DNA of 64,000 nucleotides from Lineus longissimus (GCF_910592395.1 NC_088310.1:21335501-21399500); one strand, 5' to 3'. Positions 37,686-48,979 are shown, counted from the stretch's first letter. Numbers and translations: made by a program. The notes: a model not told the origin generated them from the letters alone.

Positions 37686-39005
37686 TCAGCTTGCTTGTGT
37701 GTTTATGACAGCCTGGACATGAGGGTCATTAGCTGTTGTCGATTCTACCGGAGTTCGTCTCTTCCACAGGCGTGCCCGCGGCTTTCGTTCGTCCATATAA
37801 GACGGTTTCCCTCGTCGTAACTTTGTCTCAGGACTAGGAGACCTATCTCTCTGTTGATAACCGGCGTGTATTCCTTGAAAGAGGGAATAAAACACATTCT
37901 TCGGGAACACACCATTCCTGTAAAGAGCAGTGTCATCGCGAGTCTGAATCGCCGGGAGTGCATCGTCACTTTGTCTATGGTATAAGTTAGTTAATGAGTT
38001 CGTAACTAGAGAAGCACGTTTGACATATCTATGAGAATTTCGTCTCTGGTAACTTGGCTTATCCAGTGGATCCCCTGTTGCATTTGCATATTGGATGTTC
38101 CTCCATGAACTCTCCTCTGGCATAGTGTAAGCGGAGTTTGGTAGCTTCGACCCAGGCCAGGAGTACCGCACGCCGCTCCCCTTCCTGTCACTGCCTCGCC
38201 GCTGAGCCTGAAATCTGTACAGAGACCCCTCCCCATCAGTTGTTGGAAAGCTTAGGCTAGAACCCTGGCTACTTGTACTTGTCGAACTCGTTCGCCTGTT
38301 CTGTTTCTTGTATCGACCTTGATCGCAGATGCCCAGCGGGGATGTCCTGATGTTGATATCGGCGAGTTCCTTTGCCATTGCGGACGCCTCCTGTTCATAC
38401 GACTTCTTTGATGCCATACTTGCTTTGTCTATTAATTTATTGTATCTGTAATGGAGAAAGAACGTTGTCTGGCTTATCTGCTGCGAAGTAGACAGCTGTT
38501 CCTACCTGTGGGCCGTTAAGCTATAGCGGCGCAATAAGGCTGAATAAACTGAGCAACAAGACGGGAACGTGTATGGAGAAGGAGGAAGCTACACGTCCCC
38601 GCATCGGTTTACTGACAGTACGGGGGTGAGAGGGTATAGACAAGTCCATTTTGACCATGAAGACAATGATAGATATGTATTATGATTTCATTTCATGATA
38701 TAATTTTTGACCGCGAGATGTACTAATCTTAAGGAATGCGTTTATCGTTTTACCGAATGGGGGCTGATTCGGACTTGCTTTTTATTATTCATTGACTGTT
38801 TGTTCCTTTGCCCACCTATCTAGATTTCTCCTCTCCCTCTTATTGATCTCTCTCGTCTTCAACTGCTCCTGGGCATCAAGTGAAATGGCGAAGTTGCTTA
38901 TGTTGCCGTCGTGGTAGAGGTGACCCACATCGCCTGTATGCCGATCCATCCTCACAGCGTACAACCACACCTCTCTTTGCCGCGTTTGCCCGTCGTTTTG
39001 AACCC
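37686..39005 (-). CDS. Unrecognised basic, Ser/Arg-rich protein (at least two exons, 5' end missing)
   Basis: I do not recognise this protein. Exon 39005-38816 (acceptor TTGTTTCATTTCAG, phase 1) encodes VQNDGQTRQREVWLYAVRMD, then ISNFAISLDAQEQLKTREIN and a charged helix KRERRNLDR. Exon 38445-37686 (acceptor TTCTCCATTACAG) continues in matching phase 2 as YNKLIDKASMASKKSYEQEA, then a 240-residue basic, S/T/R/Y-rich, probably disordered tail ending in TGA. The junction donor (GTGGGC) is weak. Without that splice, the first exon reads on to a TAA at 38785 with an overlapping AATAAA, giving a second 3' end. The second exon could alternatively start translation at its own ATG (38417, MASKKSYEQ). 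Upstream exons between 39006 and 40796 were not found. A minus-strand AATAAA at 37393-37398 could end the long form. Confidence 0.6.
38781..38786 (-). terminator. Polyadenylation signal overlapping an alternative stop
   Basis: On the minus strand the frame of the first exon runs …EQTVNE, TAA (38785-38787) and immediately AATAAA. This hexamer placement supports a short alternative transcript of the unrecognised gene. Confidence 0.45.
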
Positions 39006-39976
39006 CTGAAATGAAACAACACTTCATTAGTCTAAACCACAGTCAAAGTAAATAAGACTTAATGTGACAGCCGTCAAGGTAAGTTCATTTGATAAGACGA
39101 GCGTTTTATTTACAATTGAGATTTCAGTAAAGCTGGCACTAATGACAATCACTGTCACTATTGTCTATTTCAAGAGAAAATGGCAATTCTGATATCGCTG
39201 ATTTCGACAAAACAGTCATTTTATGGATTTAGTTCCTCTGGGTTAAAGAGACGAAATGACTAATTGCTGATCAATAATTGACAAAGTTTGGGATTATTCC
39301 TGCGAATGTCGGCACATGTTCTGGCATATTGCTAATCATGGCATTTCCTTTACAAATAATGAATGAGGCGGTCAATAACAAATGGACAAATACACATAAC
39401 TGATATTTACATAAATTCAGCCCAGTTAATTTGAATACGTAATTGTACAAAAGTTTCTTGTTTTTTCTGCTGATGTAGCGGGATCCGAACAACAAGAAAA
39501 AATCCAAAATGTCACATGCGGATGCCAATTCCTTACCTTATTCCTTGCTATCCTTGGGTTGATGTTGAAGCCAAAAGCTAATGATTCAATTCCAAAGTGT
39601 CACTTAATGAGACTCCTCAGTGAACATCACTATACTGCAAAACTGTTAGTCCATGAGAATTTATAACTTATTCAGCAAGTTGAATCCAGTTATCATAATG
39701 TTCCAATATTTCTTGCGACTGACAGCAGTACCTGGTTGAAATCCCAATTATCGCTGTCATAAAGGGAAGACTAATCGCACTGTCGTGATTTTAACGATTA
39801 ATCTTCCTTTTAGAAATTAATCCTTCATGGCGCTATTTGCTATTAACGACAATTATAGATATGAGCATTTCGAAAGTTGCACATCCGAGTATTCCTCGAA
39901 TAAACGCGTCGAATGTTGGTCGAATGGGCGTCTCGGCAGTCAGAAAGGTTATAAGCAAGTGACGGCAATAACCTAC

Positions 39977-40021
39977 AGTGTAACCATGGAGGTATCTTAT
40001 TTATACCTCCATGAGTGTAAC
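39977..40021. mobile_element. 29-bp palindrome bounded by 8-bp direct repeats
   Basis: CATGGAGGTAT (39985-39995) and ATACCTCCATG (40003-40013) are perfect complements across a 7-bp loop. Immediately outside lie identical 8-bp repeats AGTGTAAC at 39977-39984 and 40014-40021. Eight-base target duplications are typical of hAT-type transposition, so this may be a minimal or collapsed non-autonomous element or an excision remnant. Confidence 0.6.
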
Positions 40022-40412
40022 TGAATATATTCAGTCATGTTTGCCATGCGACAACCGGGCTTTTCTCTTTTTGAAGACCGGTATACAGTTTTGTCGTTGT
40101 TACGCCGGAATTCACTGTTTACCTCGAAATCTCCACGAGTTTAATATTAGTCCACTTGAGAATGTTGTTGAACATGTTAAGCAGAAGAAGGCTAGAATCA
40201 GGAGTAACGACTACGTCTATGTAATGACATCTAGATGACAGTCATGGTAAAGCGGAAAACAAGGGAAATGATCGTTTGCAAAATTATGCTATACAAGTCT
40301 TGATATCCCGTGGCATCGAGCTGGAAGCCCTCGCGTCTCTCCCTATTAACTAAGTCAGGGAACGACTCTAACAACCATATTGATCTTCCGTTGGTAAAGT
40401 TTGACTTGGGGA

Positions 40413-40418
40413 TTTATT
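40413..40418 (-). terminator. Candidate polyadenylation signal for GPCR paralogue 1
   Basis: AATAAA on the minus strand about 380 bp after the TGA at 40797. It is the first such hexamer I noticed downstream. Confidence 0.4.
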
Positions 40419-40796
40419 ATGTTGTGTCCAATACTGCACCTGTCCAACAAGCAGCCATTGTGAGCTCCGGTTAGTTGGATAAACAACCATAAGCACGGTG
40501 CCTTTGATAATTAGAATTGGGGAGAGCGCTGACAGGCGTGGCTGTTTTGGTGTGACAGAAGCGACAGTCACTTAGAAAATATCGCAAGTACAGACGCATT
40601 CACTATAACTTAAGACTACACTGCCTTTTGAATATCGTCTCGTATCGCAGCATTTACGTCGTGCAAATCAGGCACCAAATAGTCCACCATCACTTAAAGA
40701 AGGGTGAAAAGATGTGAGAGGTAATCATGTATGGCGTACTTTTTTTTGTTCCAACTTCTGCTGATATTGGCGACGATTCATAGTTCTTAAGGAGTA

Positions 40797-43363
40797 TCAG
40801 GTGCTTTTGATAGCTGACGTCCTCGTTTGCAGAGACATGATGGTGGCAGTAGGGACCGGTTTCACACAACCACACATCTCAAACACCTCCCTTAACACGG
40901 TCTTGACGTCTTTCCTGTACTTGCGTCCTCCACCAATACAATACAGATAGAAATTGATACCAAAGTTAAGATACCAAACCTCATTAATTGTACAGTATTC
41001 CACGCCATAACGCAAAATCCAATATATATCTCTCATGTTATAGAACTTTTTCAAGGCAGGCAAGTTTAGGATCGCGTCATACAATCTGTAAGGCATGGAC
41101 AATGCCACATATGCGATACTGACCAGTATTAACATCCGCGTCAGGTACTTGGTGTCCTTGTTGCGTTTCTTTTTCCCCTGGGACTGGCTGGTCTCCATTA
41201 CCTCTCTCTCCTTGTTCGCTTCGTGTACCTGAAGGGTTCATAAATTGATTGCTTAGTGATTGAATGACGCCTATCGATTCACTTCACACTTGCCAGCTTG
41301 GCCTGTTTTACGGCAATAGGCAATGAAAAGATGCACCATAAGAAGCTGAGGAAGAAACGACCGTCGTGATGCAGTTCAACAATGGTCTAGCAATGTCCGG
41401 TTTCGAGACCATACCGGGTTTTTAAGGGGGACTTTAGAGGTTCTTCACGTGACGTCACGACGTGACGTTTTGACGGCCACCTGCCAATGCATTTCCTGTA
41501 CGTGGTGACCACGTGTGACGGCCACAATGGCCGTGCAAAACCATTGGCAACGTCATCAGGTGATGTCAGTGAAGAACCTCTGTCGTTAAATTTGTCATCT
41601 GAAGGTGACTAATATGCACAGAGCACCAAGTATATTCCTCGTACGAGCGTGAATAGTTTTAACCTAATGTGAGATGAGAGAGATGGACGCCTATTGGCAA
41701 CTTTGTTCTATTTCATCTTGCCTACCTAGCTGCTACATTATAGAGTCCCTTTTAAAGAGAGACGACCGCAAAAGCAAGTATATATACGCCAGCATCTGCA
41801 ATTATCAATATAGATAGATTCTTACCGTTATTACGATCCACATGTTGCTGAAGATGATAACGGAAAAAGGAATGAAGGTGCCGAAGCCGAGTTGAAAGCC
41901 GACAGCAAGGGCTTCGACTCCTGGATACTCAGGAACTGATGCTCGCATGGTGTCTGTTCCTGCACGGAGATAAACAATTATCAATGAAATTAAGGTTGTT
42001 GGTCGTGCCAGTGAGGCCAACATTTGTCACGAGGCGCGTGTGTGTGTATCATCTATTAATTGTAAAGAGTGAGCAAATGAGGTGTAAAATCAAAGTTTCT
42101 TCATCCGACGGAAGTTGGCAAGTCAGCAGTGTGCTGGAAAACGGCCCCCCTGCATTAAACACAGTTATTCCCCTTTTGCTCATAAACCATTGCTCTGGAA
42201 CTAGGAAGTTTCATTGGTCGTCGCTTTGGCACTTAGTAACAGTGTGAAATGCATTGCCCTAATGCCCATAATTGACATCAGAAACAAGGTGCGCCTTAAT
42301 TGTTGCCCAACGCCCATCGGTTTGGCAACAAAAAAAAGGTACACGAAGTCGCGTAATGGCCATCGGTATGGCAACAGAAACGTGACACATTTTGTTGCTC
42401 AATGTCGATCAGTTCGGCAACAGAAACAGTTTGTTGCACCTAGAGATAAGTAAAATGAATACACCTAAATCTGAATGCCGATTTTCAATGTAACCATCTT
42501 CTTACCTAGTTCCTCGTCCATTGAATATGCATATGTCCAGAACACGTTAGCATTGAGAACAGTGATGAGTATAGTGGTAAATATGATTGTCTTCCAAGCT
42601 CGGAACCTGGTACAAAACTTTACGGCTGACATCGGGAATCTGATGGCGATTAGGCGGTCAATAGACATCTCTGCCAGGAATAGGCCAGAGAGGATGGCGA
42701 ATAGGTAGATGACGTACCAGATCCACCTAAAAATGGTCACAGGTGATATTTAAACATTTCCGATATCGAAAACGTTCGCACATCATTAAATGACACGTTG
42801 AACCTCCTTTGAACTTAGGTTTCAAATAAACTTCGTATCTATGCCAGGCTGTCCATGTATGACTGGGGTAAATTGGTTACGCTGTAACAAGGAAGGCTAA
42901 GAATAATAACGAGTTGACGTCAATGTTACACCTTATACCTTGAAATATATTTTAAAGCTGCAATAGACGACATGTAGTTATAAAAGGACAAAATAAAAGG
43001 ATCGTACTGATAGAGGAACTCCCTATTTCTTCGCGGGAGTTCATCAGTGTATCCCCAATGCATCAGCGTCAGGGCCCAGGTGACGGATATCAGCGTCATT
43101 GTATCTGCCATAGCCAGAGCTGTCATGTAGTTACACGACGAAATACGTCTGTTCGCTTTTTTATTAGTGATCATGATTGATATAATATTTCCTGGAACGC
43201 CTATGATTACTGGAGCCATCCAAGTGTACTTCGTTAACAGTTCGTACATAGTCGTAAGTGCCCAGATAACAAAGGTTTGTTCTGTTGTTAACGTCACTGA
43301 ATCCTGCGAACCTGCGTGCGAAGAGTTTTGGCAGTCGGAATGATCCTTGATCTCACATTCCAT
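40797..43363 (-). CDS. Class A (rhodopsin-like) orphan GPCR, paralogue 1
   Basis: Four exons: 43363-43008 (or to 42939), 42726-42506, 41959-41826, 41228-40797 with TGA; 380 residues (403 with the longer first exon). The start is the first ATG after an in-frame stop (MECEIKDHSDCQNSS, with an NSS glycosylation site). Landmarks: TM1 GVPGNIISIMI, TM2 ALAMADTMTLI, TM3 FLAEMSIDRLIAIRFP (DRL in place of DRY), TM4 AWKTIIFTTILITVLNANVF, TM5 GFGTFIPFSVIIFSN, TM6 LVSIAYVALSMPYRL, TM7 NFGINFYLYCIGGGRKYR (NFYLY for NPxxY), then a Cys-bearing tail (CGC). The overall cast resembles invertebrate FMRFamide/peptide-type receptors; the ligand is unknown. There is no cysteine at the top of TM3 or in the second extracellular loop. 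It sits next to a close paralogue on the same strand. Confidence 0.92.
41436..41581. mobile_element. MITE-like element with terminal inverted repeats
   Basis: The 146-bp segment starts AGAGGTTCTTCACGTGACGT and ends in the near reverse complement (…GTGATGTCAGTGAAGAACCTCT). The terminal match is about 21 of 22 bases with one gap. The interior is also palindromic: ACGTGGTGACCACGT, and ACGGCCA/TGGCCGT around CAA. Several TGACGTCA/CACGTG words are present. It lies in the last intron of GPCR paralogue 1. No target duplication is obvious and no coding capacity is present. Confidence 0.75.
42301..42426. repeat. Three diverged copies of a TTGCC…GGCAACA motif
   Basis: Copies at 42301-42334, 42355-42381 and 42393-42426 share GCCCATCGGTTTGGCAACA-type sequence. 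The first and third also begin TGTTGC, so each forms a small stem with its own GGCAACA end. They lie in intron 2 of GPCR paralogue 1. Confidence 0.7.
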
Positions 43364-43372
43364 ATTTGCCAA

Positions 43373-44620
43373 TGCTTTTCACAAAATAGCCAACGAAGAA
43401 CTGCATCTGCAGAATTGGAGGTTAGTACATGTTGAGGAGAGCGGTGGTCACGACGGTTAAAAAACAGAAATCATCACTGTCGGGAGTAAGCTCAATGCAG
43501 ATGCAAATTGTAATATTTTCCCAGATATTTGACATTGAGAAATGATTGCCACGAGCTGCACGAGCTGCTCAACCTGCTTCGACTTATTCCGCCTAAAGTA
43601 ACAATGTCGTTGATATTCCTTTGCGGTCTCGGGGAGGTTAAAGTGAGGAAGAGGGCAGGGTTCAGTGCGATACGCCTTTGATGGATTTGATATATACTAC
43701 GATATATTTTACCAGTGAACCATTCAATCGCAAGGTCATATATATACCTCTTAAAGTCGTAAACAAGTAACTTGAGACCCCCCATGGATTGAAAACCCGT
43801 ATTATGCCATAATAATATAAGTATCAGTATAATGGGGTTAGGTTACAAGCCAATAACATGAGACAGGTTCTTCAGTTACATGAAAGATTTTTTTTAAAGA
43901 CAACTTGATTCCAAAAACAGGTTCACTGTGCCAAATCCTTGCTCCGTTCTTGGACACCATTAATGCTCGATAAAAAAGTTGATGACAGGTTGGCAACGCG
44001 TTTGCGATAGCTTTATCAGGGGCTATTACCAACGTGTCGCTAAGCTGTCTCAGATGTATCTTCCGCTGACAAGGGGCTTAAGGTATTTACTTCATTGACA
44101 GAGAAGCATTAGCTGACGACACAAGCCATGTTGTTAGCCTTTTGTCGTCGACATCTCAAAAGTTTTGTATTCCTGGCAGTTTTAATTCTCTGCATATATC
44201 GGGTCTTTTCATTCTCCAATTTGAAACTAGTGCAGAAGCTTTCTGAGAGAGTAGCCTTGAACACCGAGACACAGATCACATTTGGATCTTGTTCAGTGCA
44301 ATCACTGCCTGGGTCCTCGGATAACATCTCATTTCATGCAACTGTAATATGTCGACTATAAGTCCTTTAGAAGGGATACCAGGGTCAGTTGCAAAAGCTC
44401 ATTAAAGTGCCGACTGACAGACCCTGAAGTTTAGGATACCTCATAAGATAAGAGGAATACATATTTTATTACGTTGCCCAGTTGCCTCTTATGGTCAGAC
44501 TTGCACTAGGAGCGTCTGGCTGGGTCTACACATATAAGAGGATGAGAAGTTAAGACTCGTTAATTTACCCCTTGTAAATCCAACTTGAAATGAATAATTT
44601 GCGCAGATTTAGTTTATATT
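43373..44620. other. Spacer between the two GPCR genes
   Basis: It holds the promoter side of paralogue 1 and the 3' UTR of paralogue 2. A minus-strand AATAAA lies at 44465-44470, about 150 bp after the paralogue 2 stop. Short frames here (plus-strand 44128-44361, for example) show no domain. Confidence 0.5.
44465..44470 (-). terminator. Candidate polyadenylation signal for GPCR paralogue 2
   Basis: AATAAA on the minus strand about 150 bp downstream of the TAG at 44621. Confidence 0.45.
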
Positions 44621-46916
44621 CTAACCAGTGGCAGTACTATTGGCTGTCATGCGTCTGGTTTGCATAGAGATAGTCGTAGTCGTGGAAATAGGGGCCTGTT
44701 TCATACAACCACATACTTCCAACATGTCGCTGAACACAGCCTTGACATCATTCCTGTACTTGCGTCCTCCCCCTATACAATAAAGATAGAAATTTATGGC
44801 GTAATTTTGGTACCAGACGTCGATTATAGCCCAGTACTCCACACCGTACCGCAAAATCCAATAGGTATCATCCATGTTGTAAATCTCCTTCAAAGCAGGC
44901 AGGTTCATGACGACGTCAAACATGCGGTAGGGAATGGAACATACCACATAGGCGATGCAGACGAGAATCAACATCCGGGTGAGATACTTTGCTTCCTTGT
45001 CACGTTTCTTCGTGACCTTTGAACCGGTTGCCCCCATAGCCTCTGTCTCTTTGTTTGCTTTAAGGACCTGAAAGACACGTGCATGGTCGAATTAGCGACG
45101 GCACAGACCATTGCTTCGCAAACTGTCAATATCAGTTGCCCGACGTAGTAGGCAAGTTCGGCCTTGTGATTAGTTCACAACAGATTTGATCGATAACGTC
45201 TGGTAGGCTAAGATGATATGCAGCCATGGCAGCCTTGAGGTTATTTATGATTCTGCTTGAAAAAGTAGCGAATTACATTCCTTTCGATCAAATTATCAAC
45301 CTTTAACGCCATCACTACCAGGTATCAAAGTGATGAGAGATGTGGTCATTGACAAGTGCCCAAGGAAAAAAACTTGATTCTGTTGCCAAGCTGGTCTTCG
45401 AATCCTAGAACTGCGGCTTACCGTAATAATGATCCACAGGTTGCTAAAGGCAATTATGACGAATGGAATTAAGGTGCCGAAGCCCAGTTGAAATCCCAGA
45501 GCGAGCGCCTCGATGACTGGAGAGTCAGGCACTGACGCTCGCAAGATGTCATACCCTGTAACATCAAAGATTTGGAGGAATATGTTGTGTCATAATATTT
45601 CGGCGACACATAAGATGGTATAATGGTGTAAGGGCATCATGAAACAATATGAGAATTAAGATGGGCCAATAAACTTATGAATATAATTCCACCATCCATG
45701 CCATGGACCCAAAGGACTAGTATACTTGTTGTTGGAACATCGCTTCTCGTGATGAAAATGTTACAACCTTCAGAGTCTTGTGAAGCAAAAGAGTGAGTAA
45801 TTTTCCAAGAATTGTTCCACTTCAGTTCTTCTTTCAGCTCAAATTACTCTCGACTCTGCTTCACAAAACTGTGTTATGTTCACCAGCCAACAGTGCTGTT
45901 TCCTAAGTCTTCAGCTCCTACCTAGTTTGTCCCTCGAGTATCTGTAGGTGTAGAATAGATTGGCATTGAGTATGGTGATAAGAACTGCAGTGAATATGAT
46001 GGTCTTCCAAGCTCGTGACTTTGTACAAAAGTTTACCGCCACCATTGGGAATCTGACAGCGATAAGGCGGTCAACGGACATCTCAGCTAGGAATAAACCA
46101 GAGAGGATGGCAAAAAGGTAGATGATATACCAGATCCACCTGAGAAAATTGAAGAGAGGAAAAATAACAGTATTGCTAAAATGTACGGTAGGCGACTGAG
46201 AGAAACCGTCGAAGGACCCTGGCAACCAACATTACTGCGAGAATGTGACGCATTTTTCTTCAACCAACACCAGTACTTTTCTTTATTTAAGTAAGACATA
46301 GGAAAAGGCGTGATTTTCCAGATATGACAACTTTATAAATACATATCTAACTAGTACGAGGCTATGACCATCTTATAATTGGATTACAAGAACCTTGAGA
46401 GAATATGACCCACGACAGCACATCGCCATCCGGAGGTCTCTCTTGCACTTCAAGAGATTGCTGAAATGAATGCCAGACTACTATTGTTTCTTACTGTAAC
46501 AGTGAAAAGAAAAGGCTTGAGACACATCACTTATTGAACCAAAAACCTTACTGAAAGAGGATCTCTCTGTCACCCAACGCAATCGTATCCGAGAATCCCC
46601 AATGCATGAGCGTCAGGGCCCAGGTGACGGATAGCAGCGTCATTGTATCTGCCATGGCCAGCGCTGTCATGTAATTACACGATGAAATATGTCTGTTCGC
46701 CTTCTTAGAAGTGATCATGATTGATATCATGTTTCCAGGAACGCCTATGATGATTGAAGACATCCATGTGTACTTGGTTAGAAGTTCGTATATCGTTGTC
46801 ATTACCGCATAGGCGCCTTCTTGTTCCGCTTGGACCGTAACATGCGTCCCCGTCCCGGTTATCGTGACATTTTGCAAGTCGGAAAAGTATTGCCTTCGTT
46901 TTGTAAACCCCGTCAT
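44621..46916 (-). CDS. Class A (rhodopsin-like) orphan GPCR, paralogue 2
   Basis: Four exons: 46916-46552, 46139-45922, 45555-45422, 45067-44621 with TAG; 387 residues. Intron positions and phases (2, 1, 0) equal those of paralogue 1, and exon 3 has the same 134-nt length. The start is the first ATG in the open frame (MTGFTKRRQYFSDLQ, with an NVT glycosylation site); an acceptor-like TTGCTTACAG just upstream means a 5' noncoding exon is possible. Landmarks: GVPGNMISIMI, ALAMADTMTLL, LAEMSVDRLIAVRFP, GFGTLIPFVIIAFSN, LVCIAYVVCSIPYRM, NYAINFYLYCIGGGRKYR. The third intracellular loop is basic (TKKRDKEAKYL) and the tail has a CGC motif. No TM3/loop-2 disulfide cysteines are seen. It is a clear local duplicate of its neighbour. 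Confidence 0.92.
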
Positions 46917-47889
46917 TGTTCCCACATCTGTAAGCAACGATTTTAACGAAAGTGTTAGATCTGACAACTCGTGTCGCTGTCCAAGAGACCTGACTGTGGC
47001 AATGGGAATTACTGTCGATTATCACAATTGTAGCCAGCCAAGGCGTTACACTCTTCACGTTATGGGAAAATTGTACCGGTAGGAATGACTTCGGAAGTTA
47101 ACATGGAGTCAGTTAGAGTCCAAAACATAGTAGTGGTATGATGAGGCGGTATCCTACAATATGCTTGAAGGTTATCGTAGCTTTGGAGAATGAGTCGAAA
47201 GACGGACGGCCTAGTGTAATCAAATGTGGTACAAGACATTCTCGGAAATTGCCTCGTCTGCCAAAGAAGCAAAAAGAATATCAGTCTTACTCACCGTCCA
47301 TTATGCCGCTATTCGCCTCATGCACCGCTCAACACTTTTTTGAGAGGACCCGGACTCCTCACGTGAGTGTAGCAACCTGCTGCATTGCATGAGGACTGCA
47401 CTTAAAATGAGAGAAAAGTGTTTGGTCGCCTTGCCTCATGCCAATCAAGACAATTATACATACTTAGTAATAATTGCAACATACTGGAATACGATCAGGA
47501 AAGATTCATACTTAAAGGACCACCAATCTAGACATATTAAGTTAATGAATTTGATAGTTGGGTTGGTGATATGTCGCTTGCAACATGAGAAGGGCTAATA
47601 AGTGAGGTTGACTTGGTTCTTTGTGGGGAAACTTGGTGCTTATGGCATGACACAAAGAAGTTAATCCCTAAGCGACACATTCAGCCAATTAAAAATCGGA
47701 TACGTACCAAATTACTGAAGTTGGTGATCGATATAGAGTACCGAATTTCAAGTAATATTCTAAACGTATCAGGTACCTATTACGATATGGATTTATTAGA
47801 CATTAAGCGACTGACTGATGGTGGACTGATGTCAACCTGTGGAAAGCGAAAAAAATATTTGATAATGCCAACTTTCAGGATATAGAGTT

Positions 47890-48360
47890 ATGATTGTCAG
47901 ACAAGCTCAGTGTCATGTGTTGCTATCGATTGCAGTGCTGCAAAGATGGTTTAGGTGGCATACTAGTAGTTTCTGTTGATTGTCATGTTTAATAATAACT
48001 GATAATAATGGCTTCAAAAACATCTGTGATCAATGAATTTTGTGTCCCAAGACACCGATGGCATTGCCGAAGATTGGTTAGATTGCATAGCCGAGATCAG
48101 CTGAGTGTTGTGTTTTACAACTTATTGCAGTGCAACTAAGTTGGGTAAGATGGCGCAGCTGAGATCAGTAGCGTGTTGCGTTTCACAGTTGACTGCAGTG
48201 TGCTACGGTGAAACTAAGACCGGTTGCATCTTTCCTGAATAACAGATGCTAAAAGAGGGCGAAGATGACGTGCAAAATTTAGCAGCTGTCAAATCAGTTT
48301 GGTGTCTTGTTTCACAATTAATGGCCGTATTTTTATAAACATTGCTTTGATGGTGGGGTT
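47890..48360. repeat. Degenerate repeats with a TTGCAGTGC motif
   Basis: Several diverged copies of a segment of the form GAGATCAG…GTGTTGTGTTTCACAA…ATTGCAGTGC…AAGATGG occur near 47906, 48090, 48165 and 48285, spaced by roughly 70-180 bp. This is an old tandem family in the intergenic region between the GPCRs and the plus-strand gene. Confidence 0.6.
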
Positions 48361-48858
48361 GAGATCAGTTAAATGTAACCTAGAGTAATCTAGATTGAAT
48401 TCATCTTCCTTCCAACCACCTACACGGGTTTATCTTGATTATTGTGCATGCTGGCTGGGAGTCGGGCCTCAGAAAAGACGGCGTTCTTTCCTTAGCCTTC
48501 TTTCCTTGAACATCGTCGTTCCGGAAGGGAAATGCCCAAACATTGATTAATCATCAATGTCAGTTAGCACTTACACCATCAACTACTTCTTTTCCACTCT
48601 TCCCCACCGCTGAGGTCATAAGAGAAAGAAGAAAAATACAACAATAAGGAGTAAATTGACGCTAACAACGTTGCTGTCACCTCTCATCTATCATTCGCGA
48701 GTTGATTATGTCTCAATGGGGGAAATGATTGCAACTTCTCATGTCAGCAAGTTCTAGAAACCTGGCACGAAGTACCAGTGCCAAGTCGAGACGGAAAGAT
48801 ACTGCGAACAGCAGCACTGAAATCTTCATCATGTGGTGAAGTCTTTCTTTGATCAGCA

Positions 48859-48975
48859 ATGGAAACGAGGTCGGTTCTTGATGCGTGCGCATCGATCACC
48901 AAGCTATCGTCTGCCGAAGCTGGTGATGAAAAAGTGTTCGATTTGAGGCGGATGCTGGATTACTCTGACGGATAG
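48859..48975 (+). CDS. Upstream ORF (38 codons) before the membrane glycoprotein start
   Basis: The ATG at 48859 opens a frame METRSVLDACASITKLSSAE…MLDYSDG that ends in TAG at 48973-48975, four bases before the main ATG at 48980. The two frames differ. The position suggests translational control by termination-reinitiation, if the transcript begins upstream; the transcription start is unknown. The peptide has no recognised domain. Confidence 0.4.
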   Translation: METRSVLDACASITKLSSAEAGDEKVFDLRRMLDYSDG

Positions 48976-48979
48976 CATC

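Larger units (their letters stand above)
39006..40796. other. Short intergenic or upstream stretch
   Basis: It should contain the missing 5' exons of the unrecognised gene or its promoter, plus the 3' UTR of the first GPCR. A minus-strand AATAAA at 40413-40418, about 380 bp after the GPCR stop, is a plausible polyadenylation signal. A minus-strand frame around 40205-40127 reads like a hydrophobic signal segment and ends at a GTAAAC in phase 1, but it has no in-frame ATG. Confidence 0.4.

Noticed and set aside
39541-39610. Minus-strand exon ending …PRIARNK before GTAAGG, as the exon preceding 39005
   Set aside because: The donor is good, but the phase does not match the open frame of the next exon; the phase that would match contains a stop.
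40127-40205. Minus-strand signal-peptide-like exon (SLLLILAFFCLTCSTTFSSG) joining the unrecognised gene in phase
   Set aside because: The phase fits, but a stop codon lies immediately upstream, there is no in-frame ATG, and the donor GTAAAC is mediocre; kept only as a note.
43363-43372. Start of GPCR paralogue 1 at the TTG at 43372, and of paralogue 2 at the TTG at 46967
   Set aside because: These are non-ATG codons; the first ATG in each frame (43363 and 46916) is the more likely initiator.
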